Under the pieces are notes generated by a model, which saw only the letters and a program-made list of their open reading frames with translations, was not told where the DNA came from and did no database searches. From contig NW_006917099.1 in the NCBI RefSeq assembly GCF_000516985.1, forward strand, positions 2,062,685 to 2,126,684: a stretch of DNA of 64,000 nucleotides, given 5' to 3'. A program made the position numbers and the translations under genes. This stretch comes from Pestalotiopsis fici W106-1 (lineage: Eukaryota; Ascomycota; Sordariomycetes; Amphisphaeriales; Sporocadaceae). Positions 43,001 to 51,683 of the stretch are shown in pieces (position 1 is the first letter of the stretch; each line of letters starts with the position of its first letter).

Positions 43001-44941
43001 CTTCGAGATATCCTTGAATCTACACCCATTGCCGAGAAACCAACTACACAGATTGCAGTGCCATCAGATGATGATTTTGACGATGCCGTTTCATTTGCCT
43101 CTCAACTGAGCGGTGACGACGCCTTGCAAGCTGCCCTTAGAGACGAAGACTCGAGAGAGTATGATTCGGATGGTTACGAGACTACAGTTTTGGAATTGTC
43201 ACAAGATCAAGATGGCAAAGCAATCGCCTTGGCACAATCATCCGAGCTCGTTGCTACAGCAGAAACAGGAGATGATGAGATGGCAGATGGGATTGTTGAA
43301 AGTGCACAAGAACCGGCTCCTGCTTCACCTACCCCACCGCCTGCCGAGAAACAAGCAAACGTCCGTGAACCATCTCTCGACGCAAACGAACATGTCAACG
43401 AAGCTGGAATCCCCATGGGAAGTCCAGAATGGGCTGCCAAGGAAAGACATGAACACGAAGAACCCGACGTACACAAGTCTCCGTCTGCATTGCGAGCTAC
43501 ACCTGTAACTCGCAAGAATGAAGCTAGTCTTGCTGTTGAAAGTCCTGAACGTGCCGCCATTGAACGACACCAGGAGCAAGTGCCAGATGAGCCGGAACAT
43601 GCACAGGAGGAAGCCGAGACCGAACTAATGATGGGAAGTCCTGAGCGTGCCGCCATTGAACGACACCAGGAGCATGTGCCTGAAACGGAACCTGCGCAAA
43701 AGGTCGAGACCGAACCAGTAATTGGCAGTCCTGAACGTGCCGCCATTGAGCGACACCAGGAGCAAGTGCAAGATGCGGAAACCGCGCAAAAGGCCGACGC
43801 CGAACCAATGATTGGAAGTCCTGAACGCGCCGCCATTGAACGACATCAAGAGCAAGTGCCAGAACCGGAACCTGTGCAAGAAAACGCCGAGACCGAACCA
43901 GCAATAGGCAGCCCCGAACGTGCTGCCATTGAACGACATCAGGAACAACAAGATGCGGGACCAATGGAGGAAAGCGCCGAGACCGAGATCAAAAGTCCCG
44001 AGCGTACTGCCAGCCAACAAGAGCAAGCCAAGCAAGTACCAGAAACGACACCGGTTCAGCAAAAACCTGAAGAATTCTTCATTGGCAGCCCAGAAAAGAC
44101 GGCAAAGCGAAGATTTCAACAAAATCACCCAGACTCGGAAGAAATGGCGTCTGATCCCAGCCTACGACTGGCAAGAGCTGCAATTGCTTCGAAAAATGGC
44201 CACCGTCAACGCGGTTCAACACCCGATAGTCGACCTCAGACAAGATCCAAGAGCTTCCAGAAGAGTCCCAGTCCAGAACTCCCCGACAATAGTGTCCAAC
44301 TTGCCAAGGCAGCTCTCCAAACTCCATCCAAAACTGGCCGCAATGAAGCACAAGCTCTAGCTAGCTCGCCTGCTTCGTCCAAGGTGGAAGAAGAAACTAG
44401 TTCCTTGACGGCTTCCAAGCTCAAACTAGTCCGGCATCTTCGAGATGAACTTCCCGAGTGCAACACACTCAAAGTCTTGCGTCAGCATACTGGCAAGTCG
44501 GTCGAAGTCATGGCGGTTGCCATGATGACGCCTCCGACACCTGTTCGTGCCAAAGGTGGACCACGAGAGTACATGATGTCTTTTACCATAACCGACCACA
44601 GCATCAGCCCTAGTGGTGTTTGTGAGGTACAGCTTTACCGTCCACATAAGGAGTCCTTGCCTCAGGTTAAACACGGCGACGTTGTGCTCTTGCGCAGCTT
44701 TACAGTGGTTGCTTTGAAAGGCAAGGGGTATGGCCTCCGCACCAATGAAGCCTCGAGCTGGGCTGTTTTTGACCGAGAAGACGAGGCTCCTCAGATCAAG
44801 GGTCCGCCTGTCGAGTATGGAGAGGCAGAAACAATTTTTGCAGCTTATCTGAGAGAGTGGTATGGGTTACTGGATGACAAGGCAAAACAGAAACTTGAAA
44901 AGGCCAATCAAAAGATTATCGATGCGGGCAAGGCAAAGTGA
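40055..44941 (+). CDS. Large acidic protein with C-terminal Pot1/Cdc13-type telomere-binding OB fold
   Basis: 1,628 residues in one exon from ATG 40055, in strong Kozak-like context (CACCATGGC). The N-terminal 130 residues look like an OB-type domain (AVHGIITIVWPFNKVNNSVA). The middle is disordered and very acidic, with near-pure Glu/Asp runs around residues 690-730. Residues about 1150-1350 hold six to eight copies of a roughly 31-residue unit opening GSPERAAIERHQEQ. Residues about 1460-1615 resemble the Telo_bind OB fold of Pot1, Cdc13 and ciliate end-binding proteins (VKHGDVVLLRSFTVVALKGK). Likely binds single-stranded telomeric DNA in the nucleus. Which of Pot1, Cdc13 or another family it represents cannot be settled by eye. 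Confidence 0.8.
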   Translation: MADDNMDVAKRLDAAIPIAQLGPEASRDSAVHGIITIVWPFNKVNNSVAFILAEPEARLRLAKGQIRVNCVGASAKAISECGLGSGDKVRLSLEGVEFVANDAKSRIPGTESEWQLSFSKRLILQAKIGYAEETKNVDIDASAEPEVEPLAPVLPVPEPEIELDLPILPSATPVKNTALQLKDGEYESPAFVKRARISYGGLFEGDLFEDDGGIKGQGRKRTRFSLDPRSWRYTSRSPSPEQSQDDTDQEQLSPARPQMADGESQTMELDFAAPEQTEKSHAQTSSFLQANVDQGQQTISQGTWTAPEPQEQFTGIPSKPTFDNAGIQVEQGWNQQPLPMAYPELPPEIPFANLERPFESPIPNGFDGDLMPRHDFVHGNPFTQDSLFAANQEISNEQTTVYPDPEHYETKPANLAHASPFVENVPLAEATVTVPADPYTRETSVPSERAAINAGTSTWAAVNQTDGRSVSRPVSSRHGSGNGTTPQSAMVIDESDSDEEPLVDAAHGSLGDAPVSRPDHVASALQQAAQNPFIQGPPPGHDVTEEDWDEQVHAYADHAPDRYDDEYDEDEDGGDYDTSNYLAPQDDEDDGDDMDLRQHALEPEFNDGEEQSWDEEYDEEEYDEDEEDEEEEPQVNKPQRPASSAPVVIDLLSDSDDDEPPPRPPTMPAVRPQVSMQATSPDYGPGSEDEEEEEEEEEEVEEEEEVEEEEEDEEEEEEEESEEDRQAILDADHDSEEDSDIEETTANEVDMLVDYDQESEDESSVSEVAQIPRLPPTIPVVDSDQVMEAVVQESQSNEDQPPGSQEQPSISEPISIEADQETDQEAERETESIPAKVESEPKIDAPLPPLTQSRSPVPHDQDVVMEEATETLVEDPLPTLAETRPTELYPAETKMEVDDAAQSIPEDKDITDESTVEEIVVASKDEPEQAKSPQTRPISAIDAMDMLADADPEDVVLVEPSFLTRAAEAAEVSQPDSATQEILRDILESTPIAEKPTTQIAVPSDDDFDDAVSFASQLSGDDALQAALRDEDSREYDSDGYETTVLELSQDQDGKAIALAQSSELVATAETGDDEMADGIVESAQEPAPASPTPPPAEKQANVREPSLDANEHVNEAGIPMGSPEWAAKERHEHEEPDVHKSPSALRATPVTRKNEASLAVESPERAAIERHQEQVPDEPEHAQEEAETELMMGSPERAAIERHQEHVPETEPAQKVETEPVIGSPERAAIERHQEQVQDAETAQKADAEPMIGSPERAAIERHQEQVPEPEPVQENAETEPAIGSPERAAIERHQEQQDAGPMEESAETEIKSPERTASQQEQAKQVPETTPVQQKPEEFFIGSPEKTAKRRFQQNHPDSEEMASDPSLRLARAAIASKNGHRQRGSTPDSRPQTRSKSFQKSPSPELPDNSVQLAKAALQTPSKTGRNEAQALASSPASSKVEEETSSLTASKLKLVRHLRDELPECNTLKVLRQHTGKSVEVMAVAMMTPPTPVRAKGGPREYMMSFTITDHSISPSGVCEVQLYRPHKESLPQVKHGDVVLLRSFTVVALKGKGYGLRTNEASSWAVFDREDEAPQIKGPPVEYGEAETIFAAYLREWYGLLDDKAKQKLEKANQKIIDAGKAK
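43535..44000. repeat. Coding repeat, about 93-99 bp unit
   Basis: GTGCCGCCATTGAACGACA recurs every 93-99 bases, six times with small changes. It encodes GSPERAAIERHQ units in the telomere-type protein, and diverged units flank the array. Confidence 0.9.
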
Positions 44942-45378
44942 GTAGTTATTTGGTGGTTTAGCATACATTGGCATAATGATACCGCATCAACATGAGCATT
45001 AGCGTATACACAGTTTAACAGGAAGTAAATCGAGATTTGGCAACTTGACCAGTTGCATTGTCATGGAATTCACGGGCAGATGGTATGTTGACTCTCGATA
45101 CAATAGAGCAGAGTAATGTTCTCTGCCAGTGCCGACTTGACATTTCAAATCTATGCCTCTTTAGTATACAGCTCATCCTACGACCGTTTCAATATTTGAC
45201 CACGGCTTCTTTCGGTTTCTAGTATGTACAATGCCCATGTAGTAGTAATACAGCGGGCTTCTTTCTCGGACTGGACTGGCATTTCTTGCTCAGTCTGGCA
45301 CATGCCCTGTCGATCCGAGTCGACCTCTTTGGTTTCAAGGTCAATGTCCATCTCTTCTGAATATCGTATACAATTGAT
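44942..45378. other. Convergent 3' spacer
   Basis: 437 bases between the stops of the telomere-type gene (plus) and the bL34m gene (minus). Nothing recognisable beyond expected 3' untranslated sequence. Confidence 0.5.
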
Positions 45379-45842
45379 CTAGTTGGACAAAATGTGCCGA
45401 CTCTTGGTCCGCCTCCTCTGCAGCGTCCTGCGTCCCGTCCTCGTCCGGACCCGGCTCAGGAATCCATGTCTGCGCTTACGGACCAGCCGACTCGATCGCG
45501 CGAGCGTGGCGCGCGGGCCACAGCGAATCTGCGTCGCGGCAAAGAGGGGACTGGAGGAAATGGTCGTCTTGGGGACGATATCTGCCGTCTCGGAGGAGCA
45601 CGAGGGTGCCGTGGGCGCCAGCGAGGTTGTAGGTGTAGAGGTGCGAAAGACTGTGCCAGTGGGACGGGCAAGAGTTGGACGGAGGGTGGGTAGTGATGTA
45701 AATGTCCTGAGTCGAGAGATTAGCAAACACTCGAATGAGGTCTGTAGCAGATGTTGCACCTCTTGCCCATAAGGCATTGGCTCTGTGATGCTGCTCTAGT
45801 CGCCCGGGACAGAGCCACAAGGGGAGATGTCGAGGACCGCAT
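45379..45842 (-). CDS. mrpl34: Mitochondrial large-subunit ribosomal protein bL34m
   Basis: A component of the mitochondrial large ribosomal subunit. The C-terminal 36 residues are a clear L34 domain (RKRRHGFLSRVRTRTGRR, then TLQRRRTKSRHILSN). The first 90 residues are Ser/Thr/Arg-rich, as expected for a mitochondrial targeting sequence. Exon 1 (45842-45760) starts MRSSTSPLVALSRATRAA. A 53-base intron with an uncommon GTGCAA donor, a TGCTAAT branch and a CTCAG acceptor (45759-45707) joins in phase to exon 2 (45706-45379), for 136 residues. A simpler model starts at 45777 without an intron, but it lacks a targeting-type start and ignores the clear branch and acceptor. Confidence 0.9.
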
Positions 45843-47272
45843 GGTGTCTGATGAGTCGCAGGCTGGACCTTGAAAAATATAGAGTAAGAGCAGTAAAATG
45901 CACTGCTTCCAGTCTCGTCAAGCGACGCTGCGTTTCGTGATAGATGCTGGCGTCGATTCCTCGAATTCGGGCACGCGCAAATCGGAGCTTGGAGCTTTGG
46001 TCCCCAAAATTTCAATTGGAATGCACGGTCCGGCAGCTTCCGGCACCAACTGACAGGCTAGGGACAGGATGACAATGGCATCGACAAGAGTTGAATTAAT
46101 TAGGATGATTATTTGAGTAAATGTATCAATTGGATATTACAAGTTTAATGGTATCTACAGCTTCGGTGATGGTTATTCTAAATGATGCTTGCAATCCTAC
46201 TGAAAAGCCATTTGGGCAGACGAGCTCGAGACGTGCCATCACGACAAGACAAACAAGCAGGGAGCAATTAAGCATCAAGTCTAGAATCGTAGAATGACGG
46301 CGAAACAGAGGCAACAAGTAATCTGTAGAGAGAAACTATTGCCATGTATTTGTTGTCACTGCCAGCTTCATCACGGGCCGTCGCGTACATCATTGGCAAT
46401 CAAGCAGTTTACGACGGGCCGACCTGCAGCCTTCCCACGCCTACAGCAGCTACGTACAAGCTTGCCAAGCTCCAGCGTACGTCCATTCAAAACACAGTAC
46501 TACGAGTTCACATAGTAGATAAGCATACCATTCATCATTTACACACGATTAAACTACAGAACCATCTTCCTCATGACGATGCGCAAGGCAATCGTACACA
46601 ATGAAAAGAGTGTTAAATCAAAAATTGCCCCATCTACGACCCCGAAGGATAGTAGAGAAGGCGGAATACCACGCTGTGCAATGCAGATTCCACCCTCTAA
46701 AAGACCTCATGCTTGATCGAAGCCTTTTACGAGAAGGTAAGTATGAAGAAGAAAGGAAGAAAAAACAGTGCAAAAGGTGGGAGGGAAGCCAGACATTTAT
46801 AGTAAGAATTTGGGGGGACCCAGAGGCAGCTACTGATTGCAGGCGCGCTGGGAGTGGGGCGCTTGCCTGAATTGCGCGGGCGGGCAACAGTGGCAGAATT
46901 GTGGTTGCCTGGAATGCTGCATAGTACTAGATGCCTTGGGTTGAATCACATGAAAGCAGCTATGCAGTTGTGAATAAGGCTTGCGACATGCCTTTATGCA
47001 TTTTGAGCAGATTCGAATATGAAAATGTCTAATTACAGCAATGGCATTCGGCTGCAGACATAGCATTCAGTTATTCAGTGATCCCTTGCCGCCATGCTTC
47101 ATGCCACGCTCTTATCAAGGTTGTTCCAAATGTATATTGTTCATCTTTGCAATGTCCGTAAGGCTCAAAATGTTTCTTGAGTATGATAAAAGCAAGCATG
47201 GCACGGGAAACAGGTGAAAATAATCAATTCGTAGGTATCTCTGCCTGTAATTCTAGCTTTTTCACATCAAGT
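45843..47272. other. 1.4-kb spacer, no gene seen
   Basis: Contains the bL34m promoter at its left end. ORFs such as 46601-46870 are short and featureless, and no RNA gene or repeat is evident. Confidence 0.45.
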
Positions 47273-47688
47273 TTACGCCTGGTATCGCATATTCACCTTG
47301 ACCCTCTCTAGTAATTGTTCCCTTGAATCGCCACTTTGCGGATGCAAGTTTCGCTAAAAAGTCAGCACACGTATACTCTTTTGAATATCAATACTCACAG
47401 CAGCAAGCCATTGTCTCATTTCTTCCCTCGTCCAGCCTTCCGGGTCGCCAGTCGGGTCTGCAGGAGCCGGAAACATGTCGCCGCCCCAAATGGCCCAGGC
47501 AGCAGCTGCGGTTATGATGCCGGCAAAGCCTGGTCACGGGTCTGGTCAGTATTTGCGTCATGATATTGATATCAGGATGATGAATTACCGAGAACGGCAT
47601 TCTAAGATTCAATTGTTAGCTGTTGTAGATCCACGAGACAGACGGCACATACCTTGGAGCGTAGCGCATTATCAATTGGTGTCGGCAT
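47273..47688 (-). CDS. Small membrane protein with SAP-like C-terminal domain, four exons
   Basis: 86 residues, too fragmented for a simple ORF search. Exons 47688-47653, 47601-47589 (13-nt microexon), 47529-47399 and 47353-47273 join in consistent phases over introns of 51, 59 and 45 bases with good donors and acceptors. Product: a short N-terminus, one hydrophobic segment (FAGIITAAAAWAIWGGDMF), an acidic/Pro linker (PADPTGDPEG), and a helix-turn-helix-like SAP/HeH segment (WTREEMRQWLAARNLHPQSG then DSREQLLERVK). I recall similar short proteins as widespread unnamed proteins in filamentous fungi; function unknown. A start at an inner ATG (47669) breaks the phase of exon 3, which supports the ATG at 47688. 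Confidence 0.75.
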
Positions 47689-48047
47689 TGCAACGTTTGG
47701 TTAATCTTTACTTGAGAAATCAAATGCCTGAGATGGTTTTCAGTCTGGATAATCAGAGATGATTGCAGGTCTTGATGGTGTAGGTCTGAAGAGGCTATCA
47801 AGTGGCTTAGGTGGCGATTTTCATGGTTCCATGCTCAGAGGCCACCTTTGCCCCTCCACAACTGCCATGTGTCTGCCTGAAGACGCGCAATCACGGACCA
47901 TGACAATATGCAAGGACAAGACCGCAGCAGAATTGTTTCTTGACTCATGGCGAGTATTCTAATTTGAATCGTGGCTTTTTCTGAAAATGCCTTTTTTGGT
48001 GATCTGGCTCATCATGTACGAATCTATGAAATATCCGCTAGATGGAA
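47689..48047. other. Spacer, no gene seen
   Basis: About 360 bases carrying the promoter of the small SAP-like protein and the 3' side of the acetyltransferase. Nothing else recognised. Confidence 0.45.
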
Positions 48048-48855
48048 TCATGCTGCCAATCCAGACCGATCAAATGGCAGCTCACGATACTCTTGCACCT
48101 CGGAAACACCTCTCTCGCCTTGGAAATCCTTGAGCACCAATTCAATCTCGCCAAAATAATTGACCTCGCCCCTCTGCTCAAAGCCAAGACCTTTAAAGAG
48201 CGCCTTGCTGCCCTCGTTGGACGCATTGATGCGCACCAGGAGCTCCTTGATTTCCAAGACGCCTCCATCCTCGAGACTCGATGCGTACTCGGCCAGAATC
48301 GCGCCCATGTTCTTCTTGATGAACCACAAGAATGTCGACACGGCTGCCTTGCCCATGCCTCGCCCACGGTCCGTGGGGGCGGCAATCATTATGTCCACCT
48401 CGCCGACACAGAGTCTCTGTCTAGATCCCCGGGCCTCGTCGTCTTGCTCCTCGTCGTCTTCCCACGGCGTGAGAAAGAGGTTAATGTCGCCCACCATGTG
48501 CTCATTTGCATCCGCCACGCCCGCAGAGACCTTGTGCCCCCCGTCGCTCAGAGGCTTGCAGACGATAAAGGTCAGCTTGTCTGCAGAGGTGCGCCAGGAA
48601 ATTTGATTCTCGTATTCTTCTTCAAGACTCAACCGGTCCGAGGCTGTTGCTTCACGAATCGCCTAACAAGGTCAGTAAAAGACGCGCCTCGCGATCAAGA
48701 AACTTGCGGCATCCTCCATCCACTCGTGGTAGCGCGGAACGTGATGCGCATCGTACGGAACGAGCAACACCTTTTGTGTCGAAATCGCTAGGTGAGTTTA
48801 GCATGTAAACGCTTCATGAATCATACATCATACCAATGTGCTCGTTGAATTTCAT
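48048..48855 (-). CDS. GNAT N-acetyltransferase, NAT9-like
   Basis: An acetyl-CoA-dependent acetyltransferase of the GNAT fold, resembling N-acetyltransferase 9; the substrate is unproven. Exons 48855-48834, 48787-48708 and 48662-48048 give 238 residues. The N-terminal motif VLLVPYDAHHVPRYHEWM is typical of NAT9. The acetyl-CoA site appears as IMIAAPTDRGRGMGKAA (R/Q-x-x-G-x-G/A type) near residue 145. The C-terminal NEGSKALFKGLGFEQRG is the usual GNAT end. Intron 2 (48707-48663) uses a GC donor (GCAAGT...TTGTTAG); the only nearby GT site breaks the frame, so the GC-AG reading is well supported. Confidence 0.9.
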
Positions 48856-49002
48856 TTTCGCTCGTCTTTTGTTGGGTCATGGATTGGTTGGTTTTGCACT
48901 GTCCAGAAATTTTATGAGTTTGAGCCCCATCCGGCGCCACCGCAATTCACCAATACATTTACACGTTATTTACATATTGTACAACTTTTACCGTCTATTA
49001 CA

Positions 49003-50922
49003 TCAACCTTCCCATGGAATAGGAGGAAATAAACTACTGGCTGCCCCTTGACCCAGATCCACCTTGGGAGTTCCGTACTCGCCATCCCTGCCTCGTTTTG
49101 CATATTCGAGCGTTCGCTTCTTGGAGTCTACACCAAGTCGGTCAAGTATCTCGGCGGCCTTTTCAGGGATGAATGGCTGCAGCAGAATGGCAGCGACTCG
49201 CATCGACTCTGCGCACAAATAGATGCAATGGACAAGTCGGGTATAGTCCCTTTCGCCGTTGTTGGACAAGTTCCAAGGAGCAGCTTCGGTCATGTATTTA
49301 TTGGACTGGCAGCTGTTAGTAGAGTTTTCGAACAGAATAAATGAGAACCTACTTCGCCCAAAAAGTGCATAATCTTGCGTAGAGCAGCCTTGGGAGCACC
49401 ATTATCAAAATCTTGACCAACTGATTCTGCCAGGGAATCCACCAACTCCTGATGGGCATCGGTCAATCGGGCAAACGCCTGCGCTCTGGGTGATTTAATG
49501 TCTAGTTCAAGCATATTTCGATAAATCTCTCGAACAGCTTCGCTAACATCCCACTTGTTGGGCTTCGTGATTCTATTTAAAAAGTTGCCAGTAGTTGACT
49601 GTAGACCCTTCTTGTACGATTCCACGACACCCTCGTTGCTGTAAGAGGAGTCGTTTGCCATGGCGCCATTGTACATTAAATAGTATCGCATCGTATCGAC
49701 GCCCCAGCGATCAATGGCAAAGAATGGGTTCACGACATTGCCAACAGACTTGGACATTTTCTTGGCGTCCATTAGCCAGTGCCCATGGGTAAGGATTCGT
49801 TTTGGTAGTGGAAGATCCAATGCCATGAGGAGTGCCGGCCAGTAGATGCAATGGAATCGCATAATGTCCTTGCCAATGACGTGAACATCCGCCGGCCATC
49901 CGCCACGGTTCTCCTTTCCGGGGGTCCATCGAGGGTAGCCGGCATAGGTTATATAGTTGACGAGGGCGTCTATCCAGACGTAAATGGTCTGACTGGGATC
50001 ATCCGGCACGGGAATACCCCATTGCAGACGGCTGGCAGGGCGCGACACGGACAAGTCCTCCAAGTTGTTCTCGACCCAGTTCACCACCTCGCGCATTCGA
50101 CTTGGCGGCGTTACCCAATTTGGGTTTTCGCGGAAAAACTCCAACAGTTTCTCTTTAAAGGCCGTCAGGCGAAAGTGGTAATTCTTTTCCTCGGTCCATT
50201 CAACGGCATTTCCCGTCTCGATCGAGGCCATGAACGTCTTGCCCGTGTGAGGATGGACCTGCTTGGTAATCATATTCTCTGGGTAATACGTCTCGTCGCT
50301 CACACAGTACCATCCCGCGTGCTTGGTCTCGTAAATGTGTCCATTTTCTTGCAGGCGCCTCCAAAAGTATTCCACGGCTTCTCGGTGTTCGGGGTCCGTC
50401 GTTCGTATAAAGTGGTCGTTGGAAATGTTGGCTTTTCGCGCCAGGTCCTTGAAGATTTCGGAATTGGTGTCGCAAAGCGTCTTTGGAGGTACATCTTGGA
50501 AGTCGGCGGCCTGTTGTACTTTTAAGCCGTGCTCGTCGGTGCCGGTGCAAAGCAGGGCACGTCGGGGCTTGAGAAGCTCCCAGCGCTTGAGGACGTCTGC
50601 AATGACCATGGTAAAGAGGTGGCCGACATGAGGAGCTACACGCGTCAATGGATGAATCGAGGAGCGAAGCAGGATGCTTACAAGAATTGACGTAGAATAT
50701 GGGCGTGGTAACGTAGAATGGCTTTTTCTTGATTCTGGCTCTCGGAAGGGTGCTACTGAAGCTTCTCGAGCTCAAGCCCTGATGGCTCTGGCCCAGTAGC
50801 GGCGCAAGACGATGGTGTTGACTTGACGAGCAGGCCAATCCATTTCGAGGGACTACATTGTGTCGCAAGCTCAAGAGCCTCTTGGCCGAGCTGCCTACTA
50901 GGCCTTGTATTGGTGTGTACAT
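49003..50922 (-). CDS. MSM1: Mitochondrial methionyl-tRNA synthetase
   Basis: Charges mitochondrial tRNA-Met with methionine. ATG 50922 gives an Arg/Ser-rich targeting region (QGLVGSSAKRLLSLRHNVVP). Class I signatures are HVGH (HIGH variant) near residue 83 and KMSKS near residue 372. WIDALVNYITYAGYP and the anticodon-binding helices follow, ending in FIPEKAAEIL. Exons 50922-50682, 50635-49353 and 49305-49003 join in phase over introns of 46 and 47 bases, giving 608 residues, a normal length for the mitochondrial type with no C-terminal tRNA-binding extension. An earlier non-ATG frame exists. It is divergent from the CorA-like gene across a 761-base spacer. Confidence 0.95.
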
Positions 50923-51683
50923 GGCGGTTGTTGAACATGTCTTGATTGGACTTGCTCGCAAAAAAAAGTCATCCCACTTGGTCAATGGCGTGCAGACAGT
51001 AAGCAGTAGATATCCACACTGTGCTGTATACTCTTGGCACTACACTCACATCAGCGCATATTCTCGGCTTTTCTATTCCGCGACAGGTGAGTCCCGAGGT
51101 CAGTCTGCTTCGGTGAACGTTTTGATTTTGGCCAATGTTCATCTCGTCGGAATGCGCCGAGTAAACGCCCAGCTACTTGGGAGCTCCTCAACGCTAGAAG
51201 CCGTAGAGAAGCTTGATCCAAACTGACCTACTCCATTGGTCATAAGTGCATGAGCTCTACGTCAATCAGTCTGCTACCTTCAAGATTGTCGTCATTCTGG
51301 TCATCCGGTCTCAACACTGCCCCCCGAAGCCGGACGTGTAGCCTCGGTGTATTGATTTGACCTCGACATGCCCACGTGGGATGCTGAATAATATATCTAG
51401 AGATAATTCACATGATAAGAATGGCCAACATGATTGCACGCCTTGGACTTGTTCAAACTTCAACTCAGCCGCAAGTGGAACCCCGCCAACGTGTGGGAGG
51501 TGCGGATATTTCCATAGTCGTGATTATAGAACGAGTATAAGAGTAGCTGTCCAGTATCGTGTTTCTTTTACGTATCATTTATGAATTCAACTGGCTACTA
51601 TATACTTTCTTGTTATAGGTCAAGAGTGCCTATATATATTAAACATATTCTAGTTATTGACCAAATACTCGTTGCTGTCGGCC
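50923..51683. promoter_or_regulatory. Divergent promoter region, MSM1 and CorA-like gene
   Basis: 761 bases between two start codons facing away from each other. AT-rich from about 51520, with TATATATATTAAA near 51630 as a possible core element for the right-hand gene. No other feature seen. Confidence 0.5.

Noticed and set aside
45394..45693. Plus-strand ORFs over the bL34m gene
   Set aside because: Antisense shadows; the minus strand has a clear L34 domain and intron.
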